Assembly: GCA_021521415.1 (NCBI GenBank) | Contig: JAIQDT010009028.1 | Span: 1-64,000, forward strand | From: Bidens hawaiensis | Lineage: Eukaryota > Streptophyta > Magnoliopsida > Asterales > Asteraceae | Reading direction: 5' to 3' | DNA length: 64,000 bases | In this document: positions 54,785-64,000 of the stretch, one piece after another | How the letters are laid out: each line of letters opens with the position of its first letter | Numbering within the stretch: the first letter of the stretch is position 1 | The notes under the pieces: generated by a model | Databases searched by the model: none | What the model was told of the DNA's origin: nothing | Seen by the model: the letters and a program-made list of their open reading frames with translations, nothing else | Position numbers and translations under genes: made by a program

Positions 54785-55235
54785 ACATTCCACCCTATTA
54801 TTTATTTATTTACTTATCAACAAAATAAGGATTTTTATTTAGCGAATGAATAGTTTATTTCTTTATCAATATTTTCTTATATATAACCATTTCTTTTTCC
54901 TATCAATTCCGATGGTCATTTTTATTTATTTATAACTCAAAACCGTTTATAATACTATAATAAAATCTGTTACTTGCTTATAATGATGAAAATAATAATA
55001 AAAATAATAACAACTAAAAATAACAATATCAAACCAAAAGAATTATAATAAATAATCTAATAGTAAACAAACATTGACTTAAATCCCAATCAAGTCCCGA
55101 AATTCGTTATAAGTTGTTCATTAATTTATATCCTATGTAAACAACTAGCAACTCTTGTCTACGTATTCCGAGGAGCTCTTTCACTTTCTACTAAATTTTA
55201 TTGTTGTCACATCTCCGCTTAACCCACTTGTTAAG

Positions 55236-55616
55236 GTAAGTAAATTCACATCCCCTTTTTACCGTTTTACAATTTTGGGGGCATTATGCGTTCAAAATCA
55301 ACTTATTGTTTTCACTACAATTCTGTTATATGCCTAGTTGTAATTGTTCGATTATTTGTTACGTGCGAATATGACTATGTGTTTAATTTATATTGGTTGG
55401 TACCTCATCCTCATTAGTATGATCATACGCCGTCGGAGTAAACCGTTATCAATGCGATTCGGTTGAAAAAGACAACTTTTATTTATTGATCACTAGTTGT
55501 AGTAATTTACGATTATTGCATGGAATTGTCATTTTATTATTATATATACTTGAAAACTGTGGTTTACTTGCTCAACGTTATGTTAACAAAAATATATATT
55601 TTCACGCATGACGCAG
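55236..55616 (+). other. Predicted leader intron of LTR G
   Basis: Donor AAG|GTAAGTAA, CCCC 13 bases later, TTTTGGGGGCATTATGC, and acceptor ATGACGCAG ending at 55616, after TTGCTCAACGTTATGTTAAC. 381 bp, the shortest of the set. Confidence 0.45.
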
Positions 55617-55886
55617 GTAGCTTTATTGGATGAATCGAGTATGGAAGTTAGATGATACCTTAGGTTGCTATGATGAATGAAGAGCACATTTATTCTGAAT
55701 TATTTATGTTTTGAATATTTAATTGTAATGATATTTCATTTGAGACAATGTTTGTGCTTTTGAACTTTGATATATGAATGAATAATTTAGATATTGACAA
55801 GTGTATTTCACTTAGTGTCTTCTGAGCTATGATACAATCAATGTCACGCCCTAGCATGTTTCGTCGTAGGTTGGGGTGTTACAGAT

Positions 55887-55898
55887 TGGTATCAAAGC
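55887..55898 (+). other. Primer binding site of element G
   Basis: TGGTATCAAAGC three bases after the LTR end; one mismatch to the initiator-Met tRNA complement TGGTATCAGAGC. Confidence 0.85.
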
Positions 55899-56855
55899 TT
55901 GAATGCTATAAGATTGGTGGTTAAACGTAACGACCTAGTACCATGCTTAGGGTCCCTATACGTGTTCCTATATGTGCGCCCTACTTGTTTATTTTTTTGT
56001 ACATAGCTTAGCATATTTAAATTGTTTATCATATACAATTTTACACAAAAGTACACACTTATTCCGAGGCTATGCCTCACTCAAAAAAAATTATTTTTAT
56101 AACTCTAGGACGATTTTTAATCGGGAAATTCCTTAAGAAATCCCACATTTTTACTCCCCTCTCCTTGAGGATGATTCGTGGGACGGATATGTAGTAACTG
56201 TAAGAGGGACACACTTGTTTACCGAACCCTTGACACCAAGGCTTGCGAACCTAAGGAAGTGCAATGCGCATAAATCTCAATCAACCACGAGCCTGGTTGC
56301 CTTCCTGGAGTGTTCGGTAAGGGTGTGGAACTTATTAGGCCAAAGCTTATCACACCAAACGTACCTGAATCTACTACCCTCATTGTATCAAGCGTGGTCA
56401 TGTAATGATCACATCCTTAAATTTATAACCGAATTCACGGTGATTCGTGGCTAAACTCGGTTTTTCCATATTGTGTTTTGTTGAACGGATGGATGAAGTA
56501 TGTATAAAGGGGTGGTTCCCGAACTACTTCAACCATCTACCTTGACACCCCCTCAAATTCGATTTTTGATTGATTTTGTTTATTTGGTGTTCGATATTTT
56601 TCATTTGTTGGAAGGACCCATGGTGGTTCATGAAGCCCTAACTAACAAATGAACCCATGTATTTTGATTTAAGTTATGTTGTTATTATATATTGATTTTT
56701 CTCAAAATGTTAAAGATGATAAAATGATATATAATTAAGTCATGTAAGTATTGAAACTCTCAATCTCAACCACAATCACAACCTCAAATTATTAATAAAA
56801 TTCATAAGTATATATTTATGCAAACTCGTATATTTACAAAAATTACCCTAGCCTC
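55899..56855 (+). other. Leader of element G
   Basis: The region between primer site and gag of element G. No frame of note is open in the sense direction except 56215-56454, which has no recognisable domain. The stretch ends in an AT-rich segment before the gag start. Confidence 0.5.
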
Positions 56856-58097
56856 ATGAAATTTTACACATTTTCCCCTTGCAGTATATCTTCCCGCCTC
56901 ATCAACCGTAACCGTCGCACCGGAAACTCTGACTGTAGCATGTCGACCCGCATTGCTAAGGGCATCGTGGAAGCCCTCCCAAAAATCATCTCTCAATTTC
57001 AAACTGTGAGTGCGCCTACATCATCCACAACTCCAAACCCAATTGCTTGCTCCCTCAAGCAATTCAAGAGTGCTAACCCGCCCGGATATTTAAGTATCGA
57101 TGGTGCTACCATTCTCCTCCAATGGTTCGAAGAAATGGAGAGCGTGTTCCTCCACTGTGAATGTCCCGAGGACAAGAAAACCACTTACGCCTCCAGCGTA
57201 CTCAAGATGAATGCCCTCAATTGGTGGAATGGTGAGAAGGGCACTCTTGGCGCTGAGGTTGCCATTATGACCTCAAGAAACTCATGCTCAATAAGTTTTG
57301 CCCGAAACATGAGCTTCGGAAATTGGAAGAGGAATTTTGGAATTTGAAACAAGAAAGTGGCAGTGACACCATCTACAACGATCGTTTCCATGAACTGAGC
57401 CTCCTCATCCCCCACATGGTCACTCACCCTGAATGTGCAATCGACAAGTACATCTCGGGTTTGCCTATGCAAATCCAAGATTCCGTCCTAAGTCGTGACC
57501 CTCAAACCCTCCATGATGCCATCACCCTAGCCGGTACCCTCACCGAGAACCACATTAAGGCAGGGAATTTGACGCGGAAGAGTTCGAAGAAGCCTAAAGA
57601 TAAGCCCACACCTGAGCCCACTAAGGAATATAAGCCCGAATCCTCTAAGCCCGAATCCTCCAAGAATAACAATCACAACAACTCATCCCACTACCGCAAT
57701 AAGAAGAGAAAACGCAACTCCCAAAATTATGTCTTAGCCCAACCATAAGCCCAACAAGCCCCTCCAAACAAGAAGCCCTACACCGGCCCACACCCATATT
57801 GCAATACTTGCCAACGCCACCACCCAGTCCAAGCCACTTGTTGGGTGTGCACCAATTGCCACCGATTCGGCCACCTCACCCAATATTGTTGAGAAACCGC
57901 TCGTGTGCAAGTCAACCCAACTGACCCAACCGAGAAACCAACCCAACCAAGCCATCCCTCGTGCTCCAATCATTTACTCCGTTAGGGCTTGCTACAATTG
58001 TGGTGACCCAAATAACTTTTGCAACGCGTGTCCTCGACTCGCCCAAGTTCACCAAGCCTATGTTGCACCACGACCTTACTACACCTCCCAAGCCTAT
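56856..58097 (+). pseudogene. Ty3/gypsy gag of element G, frameshifted and truncated
   Basis: From MSTRIAKGIVEALPKII (ATG at 56940) the frame reads CSLKQFKSANPPGYLSIDGATILLQWFEEMESVF and LKMNALNWWNGE, typical gag capsid residues. A shift at about 57260-57285 moves to LNKFCPKHELRKLEEEFWNLKQESGSDTIYNDRFHEL and YISGLPMQIQDSVLSRDPQTL, then a Lys/Pro/Ser linker. Three Cys-rich units follow (CNTCQRHHPVQATC, CTNCHRFGHLTQYC, CYNCGDPNNFCNAC) with stops between. Element H begins at 58098, removing protease and pol. This gag has unusually many C-rich codons compared with neighbouring elements. Confidence 0.85.
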
Positions 58098-58962
58098 TGT
58101 TTTAGATAAAAATCAGCTAAGGATAATGTATCCAAATCTATCAAGTGAGGTATAGTGCTAACACGATAACAGTGAATGTATAATCGAAATCTTGATGAAC
58201 ACAATGATTTGATCACGAGGGAAAAAACCCTTAATTACGATAATCTTACTTCGGTCAAAAACTAACAATGTAATCTTTGGTCGAATTGCTTCAGTCAAGG
58301 ACTAACAATGTAATATTTGGTCGGATGGTACGTGATTATAGTAATCTCTGGCACAAAAAACCCTCCGGACGGTGAAAACTATCACCGTCAAGTTTATTAA
58401 TGATCAAAAGGTGATTACAAGTGTTGTGGAGTTTATGATCGATGTTACAAAGTAAGCTAGTGAATAGAGATAATATTTGGTTCTGCTCTAGGGTGTGTGA
58501 GAGTACATGTGTCTTTCTAGTCGATCATAACTCGATAATATATTGAAAATACAATTAACAATAATTCCTAATAATCCGCAAGTCCTCCACTAGCCACTCC
58601 CATGACTTTGACCACGTACCATAGAAGTCCAGTAGCGAGATAAGAGGAAGAATAAGTCTAAGAGCCGTTTTGTTGATATTTGAACATCAGCCTTCACATG
58701 AAATCGTCCATTACTAGCTATGTTCAATAAGGATCTTGGATCCATATTCCAGCTGGAGAATACTCCATGAGGATAATTGATGTTAGCACGTCTTAAAATT
58801 GTTATACCTGTCTAACACATCACCATACTAAACACAATCATTAGTAAACAAATAATACCGAGGATCGTTGATCCTTTATAACATGATACACATCTCAAGG
58901 ATAATCTATCCATAAGATAGTTAAGGATTAAGGATCCTCAGCATAAAATTCATGCCCTAACA
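58098..58962 (-). mobile_element. 3' LTR of Tat-type element H
   Basis: The minus strand begins TGTTAGGGCATGAA at 58962 and ends TAAAACA at 58098; 865 bp. It shares its ends and the GTGAGGTATAGTGCT block with LTR B. AAGGAT...ATCCTT palindromes occur several times (58113-58130, 58731-58742, 58923-58937). The bases before 58098 (CCTAT) are the presumed target duplication; the other copy lies beyond the window. Insertion truncated gag of element G. Confidence 0.82.
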
Positions 58963-58976
58963 ATTGCCCCCAAAAT
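58963..58976 (-). other. Polypurine tract of element H
   Basis: The minus strand reads TTTTGGGGGCAAT immediately before the TGTTAGGG start of the 3' LTR, the expected plus-strand primer. Confidence 0.65.
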
Positions 58977-59749
58977 GGCGGGTGATAGTGGAACACAGCT
59001 GTCATTTTGAAATTCAAATTTACTGCGAAAACTGATGGATGGGACGGTTTCGCCAGAAATATTTACCATTTAGCCCCCAAGTTAATAATAACCATCTATA
59101 TATGCCGCCCTATATCTTTGATTATAACCATACCTCCAGCCGACGCATCAGGTATCCTTCTTACTTTTTTCTTATTATCTTTAACCATGTCCATTGCTTC
59201 ATCTTCATCTTCTTCTTCGTCTCCCTCTAAGCCTTCCGAAAAAACCTCTAACGACTCTGAGTTGTCGGAAATGGAACCCCAATGCCTCTTAGCCAACCTG
59301 TCTGCCGAAATTTTCAAACTTTTCCCTCCGAAAACCCTATTCCGACCATACGAATCCAGCGTTCGCCGCGACGAATCCAGCGTTCGCTGCGACGTATATT
59401 CCATTTCTGATCGGCTACAAATATCTCTTTCCTTCTTTTACTCAAAGCTTCTTTGATTCCACCGGCATATCCTATATACAGGCTATGCCTAGGGTTTGGA
59501 GGGTTCTCAGTACTATCGAGAGAATCATAGAAGAGCAAGAGATGGACGTCGGTCTTCCAGAGTTATCACACTTGTACACCCTCACTACCCACGGTCCTGC
59601 CCGATTCATCTTCAAATCCAAGCCTCGACAACCTCACCCGATATTAAAAGTCACTCTAAACGATTCCTTGTGGAGGAATCAGTTTTTCTTCATAAAACGT
59701 GATTCAATACCAGGAGGGGTTGATCTCCCTTCAAAATGGGTCAGAAAGG

Positions 59750-59828
59750 GTAGGATCCTGGATCCTTAAGAAATAGAAGGATCCTTGATGCTTTAACTTG
59801 AATTCTGAGTTTTCCTTTTTGTTTGCAG
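59750..59828 (+). other. Intron 1 of the antisense ORF
   Basis: GTAGGATCC to TTGTTTGCAG, 79 bp, phase 1: the split Gly/Val codon joins KWVRKG to DNFAYLGK. It contains three GGATCC/GGATCCTT palindromes. Confidence 0.65.
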
Positions 59829-59967
59829 TTGATAACTTTGCTTATTTAGGCAAGTTACATGGCATAGAAGAAAATACAAAACGGTTCCTGGCACTGGATA
59901 CCGAGATTAGGACCGTTCAAGCTCGTTTTATTGAAGGTTTTTGTGATATCTCCTCGGGTTCCAGCAT

Positions 59968-60044
59968 GTAAAGTAAGTTAATAAATTTAATATAAATAAG
60001 ATTAGAATAAGAAAACTTATCTGTTAACTTTTTTCCTTTTCAAG
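59968..60044 (+). other. Intron 2 of the antisense ORF
   Basis: GTAAAGTAAG to TTTTCCTTTTCAAG, 77 bp, phase 2: joining restores an Ile codon and open frame into TKKS. A long pyrimidine tract precedes the acceptor. Confidence 0.65.
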
Positions 60045-60246
60045 CACCAAGAAATCCTAGAAGTCAGCCGACAAGTTCTCCCTGGAAGATATTGACTGTA
60101 TGGTCACCTCCCCTGTTGTCAAGAAGGAGGCTTCGAAGGCAGGCACTAGTTCCGAGCCCAAGACTACAACCACCAGGGCTATGTCCGCTGCTTCCAAGAG
60201 AAAGAGGTCCTATGATCCTGAGACCCATTATGACATTGTCCTCTAT

Positions 60247-60323
60247 GTAAGTATCCTGTATCCGGACACTTTGAGTTGTAGGATCCAATATCCTTCTGAT
60301 TTTGATTGCTTTGTTGTGTATAG
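60247..60323 (+). other. Intron 3 of the antisense ORF
   Basis: GTAAGTATCC to GTTGTGTATAG, 77 bp, phase 0: it joins HYDIVLY to AVNAFKEHY. The donor GTAAGT is ideal. Confidence 0.65.
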
Positions 60324-60850
60324 GCTGTGAATGCTTTCAAGGAGCATTATAAAAAGACGATTAGCCAGATGAGCGACAAGCTGTCGGGGTTAGGGAAAGC
60401 CGTGGTTGCCAAGGATAAGGCCATGATCCAACTCTCCAAGGAGAAAAAATAGTTGGAGGATCAGCTATCCTTAGCCGAAGCCCAACGTTAGGAGGTAGTA
60501 GAGCAGGCTACAGATGAGGCCAAAGTGTGGGCTGCCAGGTCGGTATTCCAAGAACGGATCAAGACGGCGAAGGAGGCCGGTGATCCCGCTTTTGACAAGT
60601 CTATCTGGGATGTGGAGAAGTGGAAGACTGCCCTTGATGATCTTGGTGGTGAGGACGACGAGGATATGGCTGAAAACACAGAGGCTGGGACTAGAGGCGT
60701 CAAGGAGGCGGCTGAAGCTGGCAAGGGAGATGGTGCTGCTGAGGGCGAAGATGCAGCTTAGGTGGGCGATGAAGGATATAGAAGACAAGGCCCGGGCCAC
60801 TTTTTTATTTAGTGTTGATGTTTTTCTGAACAATTACTTTGTTCTGTAAT

Positions 60851-61861
60851 AAACATATTAACCCGAGAGCTATACATCGGGCTGGCTTGTCTTTAGAGAC
60901 CTGTGTCAATGATGTTGTTCATCATAATAACTGGGGTTGGCCGCCTGATTGGATTCTGAGATACCCAATTCTTTCGAACTTAAAAGAGGTCAGTATTTGT
61001 CCGGATAAGCGGGACAGGATCGTGGTAATGGATGAGAATGGGACTTCTATGAATTTCTCGGCTTCAGGAATATGGCATCTTCTTCGGAGACCGGCTGATA
61101 AGGTGTCTTGGGTGCATGTTGTTTGGTTCTCTCAATGTGTTCCAAAACACTCCTTTATGTTGTGGACTGTGCTTCATGATAGGTTGAGCACGCAGAATCG
61201 TATTATGGGGTGGAAAATTGGTGGGTATCCAAATCATAACTTGTATTGCTGCCTTCTTTGTAATGGAGAGCCGGATTCTCGTAATCACCTCTTCTTTGAG
61301 TGTAAGTTCTCTTCTGAGGTTTGGAGTATTGTAAAAATGAAAGGGAAGTTTCAGGGGTGCAGGAATGGTTGGGCGAATACTCTTCAATATGTGTCTCAAT
61401 TAGGAATGTCCAACTCTATTGATAATGTTGTTAATCGGCTGTTATTTGGGGCTTCGATTTACGTTATTTGGAAGGAGCGAAATAACCGGCTTTTCAGGAA
61501 CTCTTTGAAGACTCCTAAGATTGTTGCTGACGAAATCATTAGGGGTACTCGCCTAAAGCTTATGACTCTACAGTTCAAGAATTCTGAACGGGTTAACCGG
61601 GTTCTCGAGGATTGGCACTTTCCGCGGGGAGTTTCCCACCAAATTGATGATAATGGTTGATTTGTTTTTTGTTTTGTTTTTTCCTTGGTTCTTGTGTAAG
61701 CTTTAGCTGTGTTTACCAGTGTTTGGTGGTTTTGGTTTTGTTTACTCTTGTATGGCATGTCATACATGAGAACTAATATGGCACTCTGTCATATTACTTG
61801 TACTTTTTTTGGTTGTGTGGAATGCATTTAACCGGGTGAATCCCTTTACCCAAAAAAAAAA
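60851..61861 (+). mobile_element. 5'-truncated LINE copy
   Basis: The last kilobase of the LINE described at 17840-24041. The first matching base corresponds to about 23036, and the copy ends in the same 3' region and a run of A (61852-61861). It encodes the C-terminal zinc-binding part of ORF2, open from about 60860 to 61660 (WHLLRRPADKVSWVHVVW, CCLLCNGEPDSRNHLFFECKF) with no stop. 5' truncation is typical of LINE insertion. I could not find a target duplication; sequence of element H may have been deleted on insertion. Confidence 0.9.
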
Positions 61862-62144
61862 GACAATTTGCCGGGGTGACAAAGGTGGAGGGATCCTCTG
61901 TTTGTGGGGATGAAGCATTTGTTGCCCCTGTTTTTTAATTTTCCTGCACTTATGAACGGTTAGTAGTACTCACTTAACCCGGATGGATGGTCCATCCTTT
62001 GCATGGTGAAGTCTGGATTAAGAATTTTGAATAAGTCCTAGTGGCTTATTTTAATTAATATAAATCTTTTGACTATTTGCATGTTATTTACTCTTAAAAG
62101 TTTGTTAGATATAACTTTAGCATTATTGATAGTTTTGAAAAATA

Positions 62145-62325
62145 ATCTTAAGTAAAAGATTTTTAGGATAAAAGATCCTTATGAAAATTGCTTAGGATAG
62201 AATATCCTTAAAGAACAAATAGTAGGATAAGATATCCTTAAGTTGATAAAAGTTGCACAATAGAATATCCTTAAAGGACAAATTTTAGGATAAAGTATCC
62301 TTAAAAATAGGTAAAAAAAATTTAG
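62145..62325. repeat. AGGATA...TATCCTT palindromic repeats in element H
   Basis: Four or five imperfect units of about 40 bp, each with TTAGGATA, three to five bases and TATCCTTA, so each can fold on itself. Similar words recur at 63210-63320 and in LTR H. The separate unit at about 62488-62504 has a perfect AAGGATC/GATCCTT stem. Confidence 0.75.
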
Positions 62326-62560
62326 TAATAAAACAACTTTAAAGGAATAACCCTCTAAAATGAAATATCCAAAATCATTGAAACTAATACAATACAAACT
62401 CATTAATAGAAACCATATCAGCAAGTCTAGGTGGACCTAAGTTACCGTAAGTAATAACACTTCTGTGATCCTGGTAGAAGCAATTTAAGGATCTTGGATC
62501 CTTAGAATTTTGATCTTCACAAAGAACTTAGAAACTTTGTTGCAAATAATTCATAGTGTT

Positions 62561-62783
62561 AACTGGGATTAAACCCATTAAGCTGGGAACAAGCCCAAAT
62601 AATAAACTAGGGACAAGCCCGTGTAATCTGGGGACAAGCCCGTGAACTGGGGACAAGCCCAAACTTTGGACAAGCCCAAAACTGGGGACAAGCTCAAAAC
62701 TGGGTATAAATCCAAAACTGGGGACAAGCCCAAATACGGATGCTAACTAGGGACTCGCCCAAACCGGGATTTAGCCCAAACGT
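62561..62783. repeat. AACTGGGGACAAGCCCAA tandem repeat
   Basis: About ten degenerate units of 17-25 bp, core CTGGGGACAAGCCC, with changes such as GGGATTAAACCC and GGGACTCGCCC that keep the GGG...CCC pairing. It lies between integrase and the antisense ORF region of element H, a usual place for tandem repeats in Tat elements. Confidence 0.85.
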
Positions 62784-63330
62784 GAATGATGTGAAAACGC
62801 CAAAACCTTAGCTAACATGAAAATGTTAGAAACCTTTGTCTTGAGATACGTGAAAACGTTATAAACCGGTGGTATGGTACGTCTACCATAAATCTTAGGA
62901 TCCTCCATATAGCCGAAAGCAACGAAATTGTCAGCCACTAAGCGTGTACTGGTCCCGCTGCCCCGGACTATACGTTGGATAACGTGCGCTCCATGCGAGA
63001 GTGTAGAAACTCTATTTATAAGAAAGGTGAAAACCTTTAAACCTTAGAGGACATGACCATCGGGGGTCATATCCAAACGTGGGCTAAGCCAAGAGAAATA
63101 GGATAGTACCTCGAATGTAAAGGAGAGGTGGCCAACCTCTAGAGCATCGAGTATTTTATTACAATCCTGCATTGTTACTCAAAACTTGGAAAAGATAAAA
63201 TGTTAAGGATATATTATCCTTAAATTAACAATAAGAATTCAAAAAGAATAACTGATCAGATAGATGTTACCGATTTCGGGATCCTAGATCCTTTAAGGAT
63301 AATATATCCTCTCAGGATACTGAATCGTGA
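62784..63330. other. Non-coding region of element H after integrase
   Basis: No gene is seen on either strand. The words GTGAAAACG and ATGAAAATG recur in the first 250 bp (62790-63030), resembling the flank of the preceding array. AGGATATATTATCC-type palindromes stand at 63205-63320. Confidence 0.55.
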
Positions 63331-64000
63331 TCAGAAAAAATACCTTTTGAGGTGGATAGCATTCCATGCTCTTGGTAATCTGCTGCCTTCCTTTGTGAGC
63401 AAATGATATGCCCCCTTTCCTGCCTCCGACTCAATCTGATAAGGTCCTTCCCATTTGGGTGCTAACTTTCCATCAACCGGATTTGTAGTATTTTGGAAGG
63501 CTTTCCTCAAAACTAAATCTCCTTCTTGAAATCTTCTTATTCTTATATTCTTTTTGTATGCCCCAGCTACCCTTTGTTGATAAGCTACCATTTTGATCTT
63601 GGCTAGGTCTCTGAGTTCTTCTACAGTATCAAAGTCTTCAAGATGGATTTCTTCATTGGCTTCAGGGTCACGGATGCTTGTTCTTGCTGTAGGAACCACC
63701 ATCTCTGTTGGGATTACTGCCTCTGAGCCAAATACTAATGAGAATGGTGTCTGGCCTGTTGCATTCTTGGGTGTTGTCCTGTCTGCCCAAAGAACGTAAG
63801 GTAGCTCTTCGGCCCACTTTCCCTTCTTGGATCCTAGTTTCTTCTTCAGATTATTGATAATAATTTTGTTGCTAGACTCTGCTTGACCATTAGCTTGAGG
63901 ATGTACTAGAGTAGAAGTTATCATCTTGATTCCCCAACTGTCACAAAATTTAGTGGTTCTTTTCCCGATAAACTGGGAACCATTGTCACATATAATTTCC
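63331..64000 (-). CDS. Tat-type gypsy integrase, C-terminal part (element H), partial
   Basis: Read from the right edge on the minus strand: CDNGSQFIGKR with the second catalytic Asp, SWGIKMITSTLVHPQANGQAESSNK with the catalytic Glu, KWAEELPYVLWADRTTPKNATGQTPFSLVFGSEAVIP, then the C-terminal QRVAGAYKKNIRIRRFQEGDLVLRKAF and APKWEGPYQIESEAGKGAYHL, ending KRYFF and a stop at 63331. No stop interrupts these 220 codons, so at least this part of pol is intact. It would insert the element's cDNA. The first Asp and the zinc finger lie outside the window. There is no chromodomain, as expected for Tat elements. Confidence 0.9.
   Translation of the reverse strand, partial: EIICDNGSQFIGKRTTKFCDSWGIKMITSTLVHPQANGQAESSNKIIINNLKKKLGSKKGKWAEELPYVLWADRTTPKNATGQTPFSLVFGSEAVIPTEMVVPTARTSIRDPEANEEIHLEDFDTVEELRDLAKIKMVAYQQRVAGAYKKNIRIRRFQEGDLVLRKAFQNTTNPVDGKLAPKWEGPYQIESEAGKGAYHLLTKEGSRLPRAWNAIHLKRYFF

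Larger units (their letters stand above)
53670..55883 (+). mobile_element. 5' LTR of gypsy element G
   Basis: It begins TGTAACACTTCGGG and ends TTGGGGTGTTACA directly before a tRNA primer site; 2214 bp. Inside are a C-rich tract (53942-53957), a TATA box (54132-54139), a tRNA-like box (54472-54580), (GT)n at 54766-54784 and the predicted intron 55236-55616. Start and end resemble the solo LTRs F1 and F2, which places F near G. No coding region is visible. Confidence 0.8.
59187..60761 (+). pseudogene. Antisense multi-exon ORF of element H (gypsy-type 'putative transposase' family)
   Basis: It runs opposite to element H, between integrase and 3' LTR. Exon 1 (59187-59749) starts MSIASSSSSSSSPSKPSEK and, after a frameshift near 59440, reads AMPRVWRVLSTIERIIEEQEMDVGLPEL, LTTHGPARFIFKS and SLWRNQFFFIKRDSIPGGVDLPSKWVRKG. 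This resembles the plant 'putative gypsy-type transposon' domain. Exons 2 (59829-59967), 3 (60045-60246) and 4 (60324-60761) give LGKLHGIEENTKRFLALD, SLEDIDCMVTSPVVKK and a coiled-coil-like ISQMSDKLSGLGKAVVAKDKAMIQLSKEKK with an acidic tail. Stops at 60058, 60450 and 60489 disable it. Extra antisense ORFs are known in Tat elements; function unknown. Confidence 0.75.

Noticed and set aside
60851..61861. Host gene with a zinc-binding RT domain
   Set aside because: The 273-codon open frame is the 3' end of the LINE found in full at 17840-24041, including the shared tail and poly(A).
1..64000. A host gene or a novel defence or biosynthetic cluster
   Set aside because: Every substantial frame was traced to gag, pol, LINE or the Tat antisense ORF; nothing points to a cellular gene.

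Overview
ORGANISM AND OVERALL CHARACTER. The window is a block of nested transposable elements from a plant nuclear genome. I see no host gene. The evidence is Ty3/gypsy chromoviruses with gag-protease-RT-RNaseH-integrase-chromodomain order, Tat-type gypsy elements, an intact Ty1/copia element, a plant L1-type LINE with a DUF4283/zinc-knuckle ORF1, and initiator-Met tRNA primer sites. The sequence is AT-rich with a few GC-rich islands inside LTRs. The style of the elements (LTRs beginning TGTCACACC, TGTAACA or TGTGACA; 2-3 kb LTRs) fits a eudicot and perhaps Asteraceae; that family assignment is inference from memory and is weak. LAYOUT. 1-3243: two partial LTRs (here called I and E2). 3244 to about 4750: plus-strand gag-protease relic of gypsy A. 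About 4750-14252: minus-strand Tat-type element B, missing its integrase and 3' LTR, with a solo LTR (J, 5423-8547, target duplication CTATC) in its RT and a solo LTR-like element (D, about 10650-12974) in its gag. 14253-52907: one minus-strand chromovirus, C, spread over almost 39 kb by five younger insertions: solo LTR F1 (14977-17252) in its 3' LTR, a full-length LINE (17840-24041, 15-bp target duplication), an intact copia element (25604-33834, duplication ATTTG) in its RNase H, solo LTR F2 (36997-39394) in its gag, and the complete chromovirus E (41882-52845) in its 5' LTR. 52908-53669: unassigned sequence with a decayed copia gag. 53670-58097: 5' LTR, primer site and gag of plus-strand gypsy G. 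58098-64000: 3' part of a second Tat-type element H on the minus strand, carrying an antisense multi-exon ORF and a 5'-truncated LINE, and running off the right edge within integrase. HOW THE PARTS WORK. Each LTR element encodes or once encoded its own capsid and pol enzymes; almost all are broken. The copia element (one uninterrupted 1336-codon gag-pol frame, nearly identical LTRs) looks recent and possibly autonomous. The LINE is complete in structure but carries a frameshift in ORF1 and two stops in ORF2. MOST INTERESTING OBSERVATIONS. (1) Five otherwise dissimilar long-LTR families (D, E, F, G, J) each contain, downstream of a TATA box where one is visible, a splice-donor consensus, often with a CCCC...GGGG pair following it, and 380-570 bases later a branch-site-like and CAG acceptor. 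This suggests a conserved intron inside the LTR leader; family I shows the donor half. (2) LTR I holds tandem units with two hairpins whose stems change in a compensated way between copies. (3) Element H carries an antisense ORF whose three GT-AG introns join conserved reading frame. (4) LTR E holds a dense array of WRKY-type TTGAC motifs that differs in number between its two LTRs. (5) The copia leader holds four copies of a 20-base motif. All element boundaries, comparisons and target duplications were read by eye; no database search was possible.
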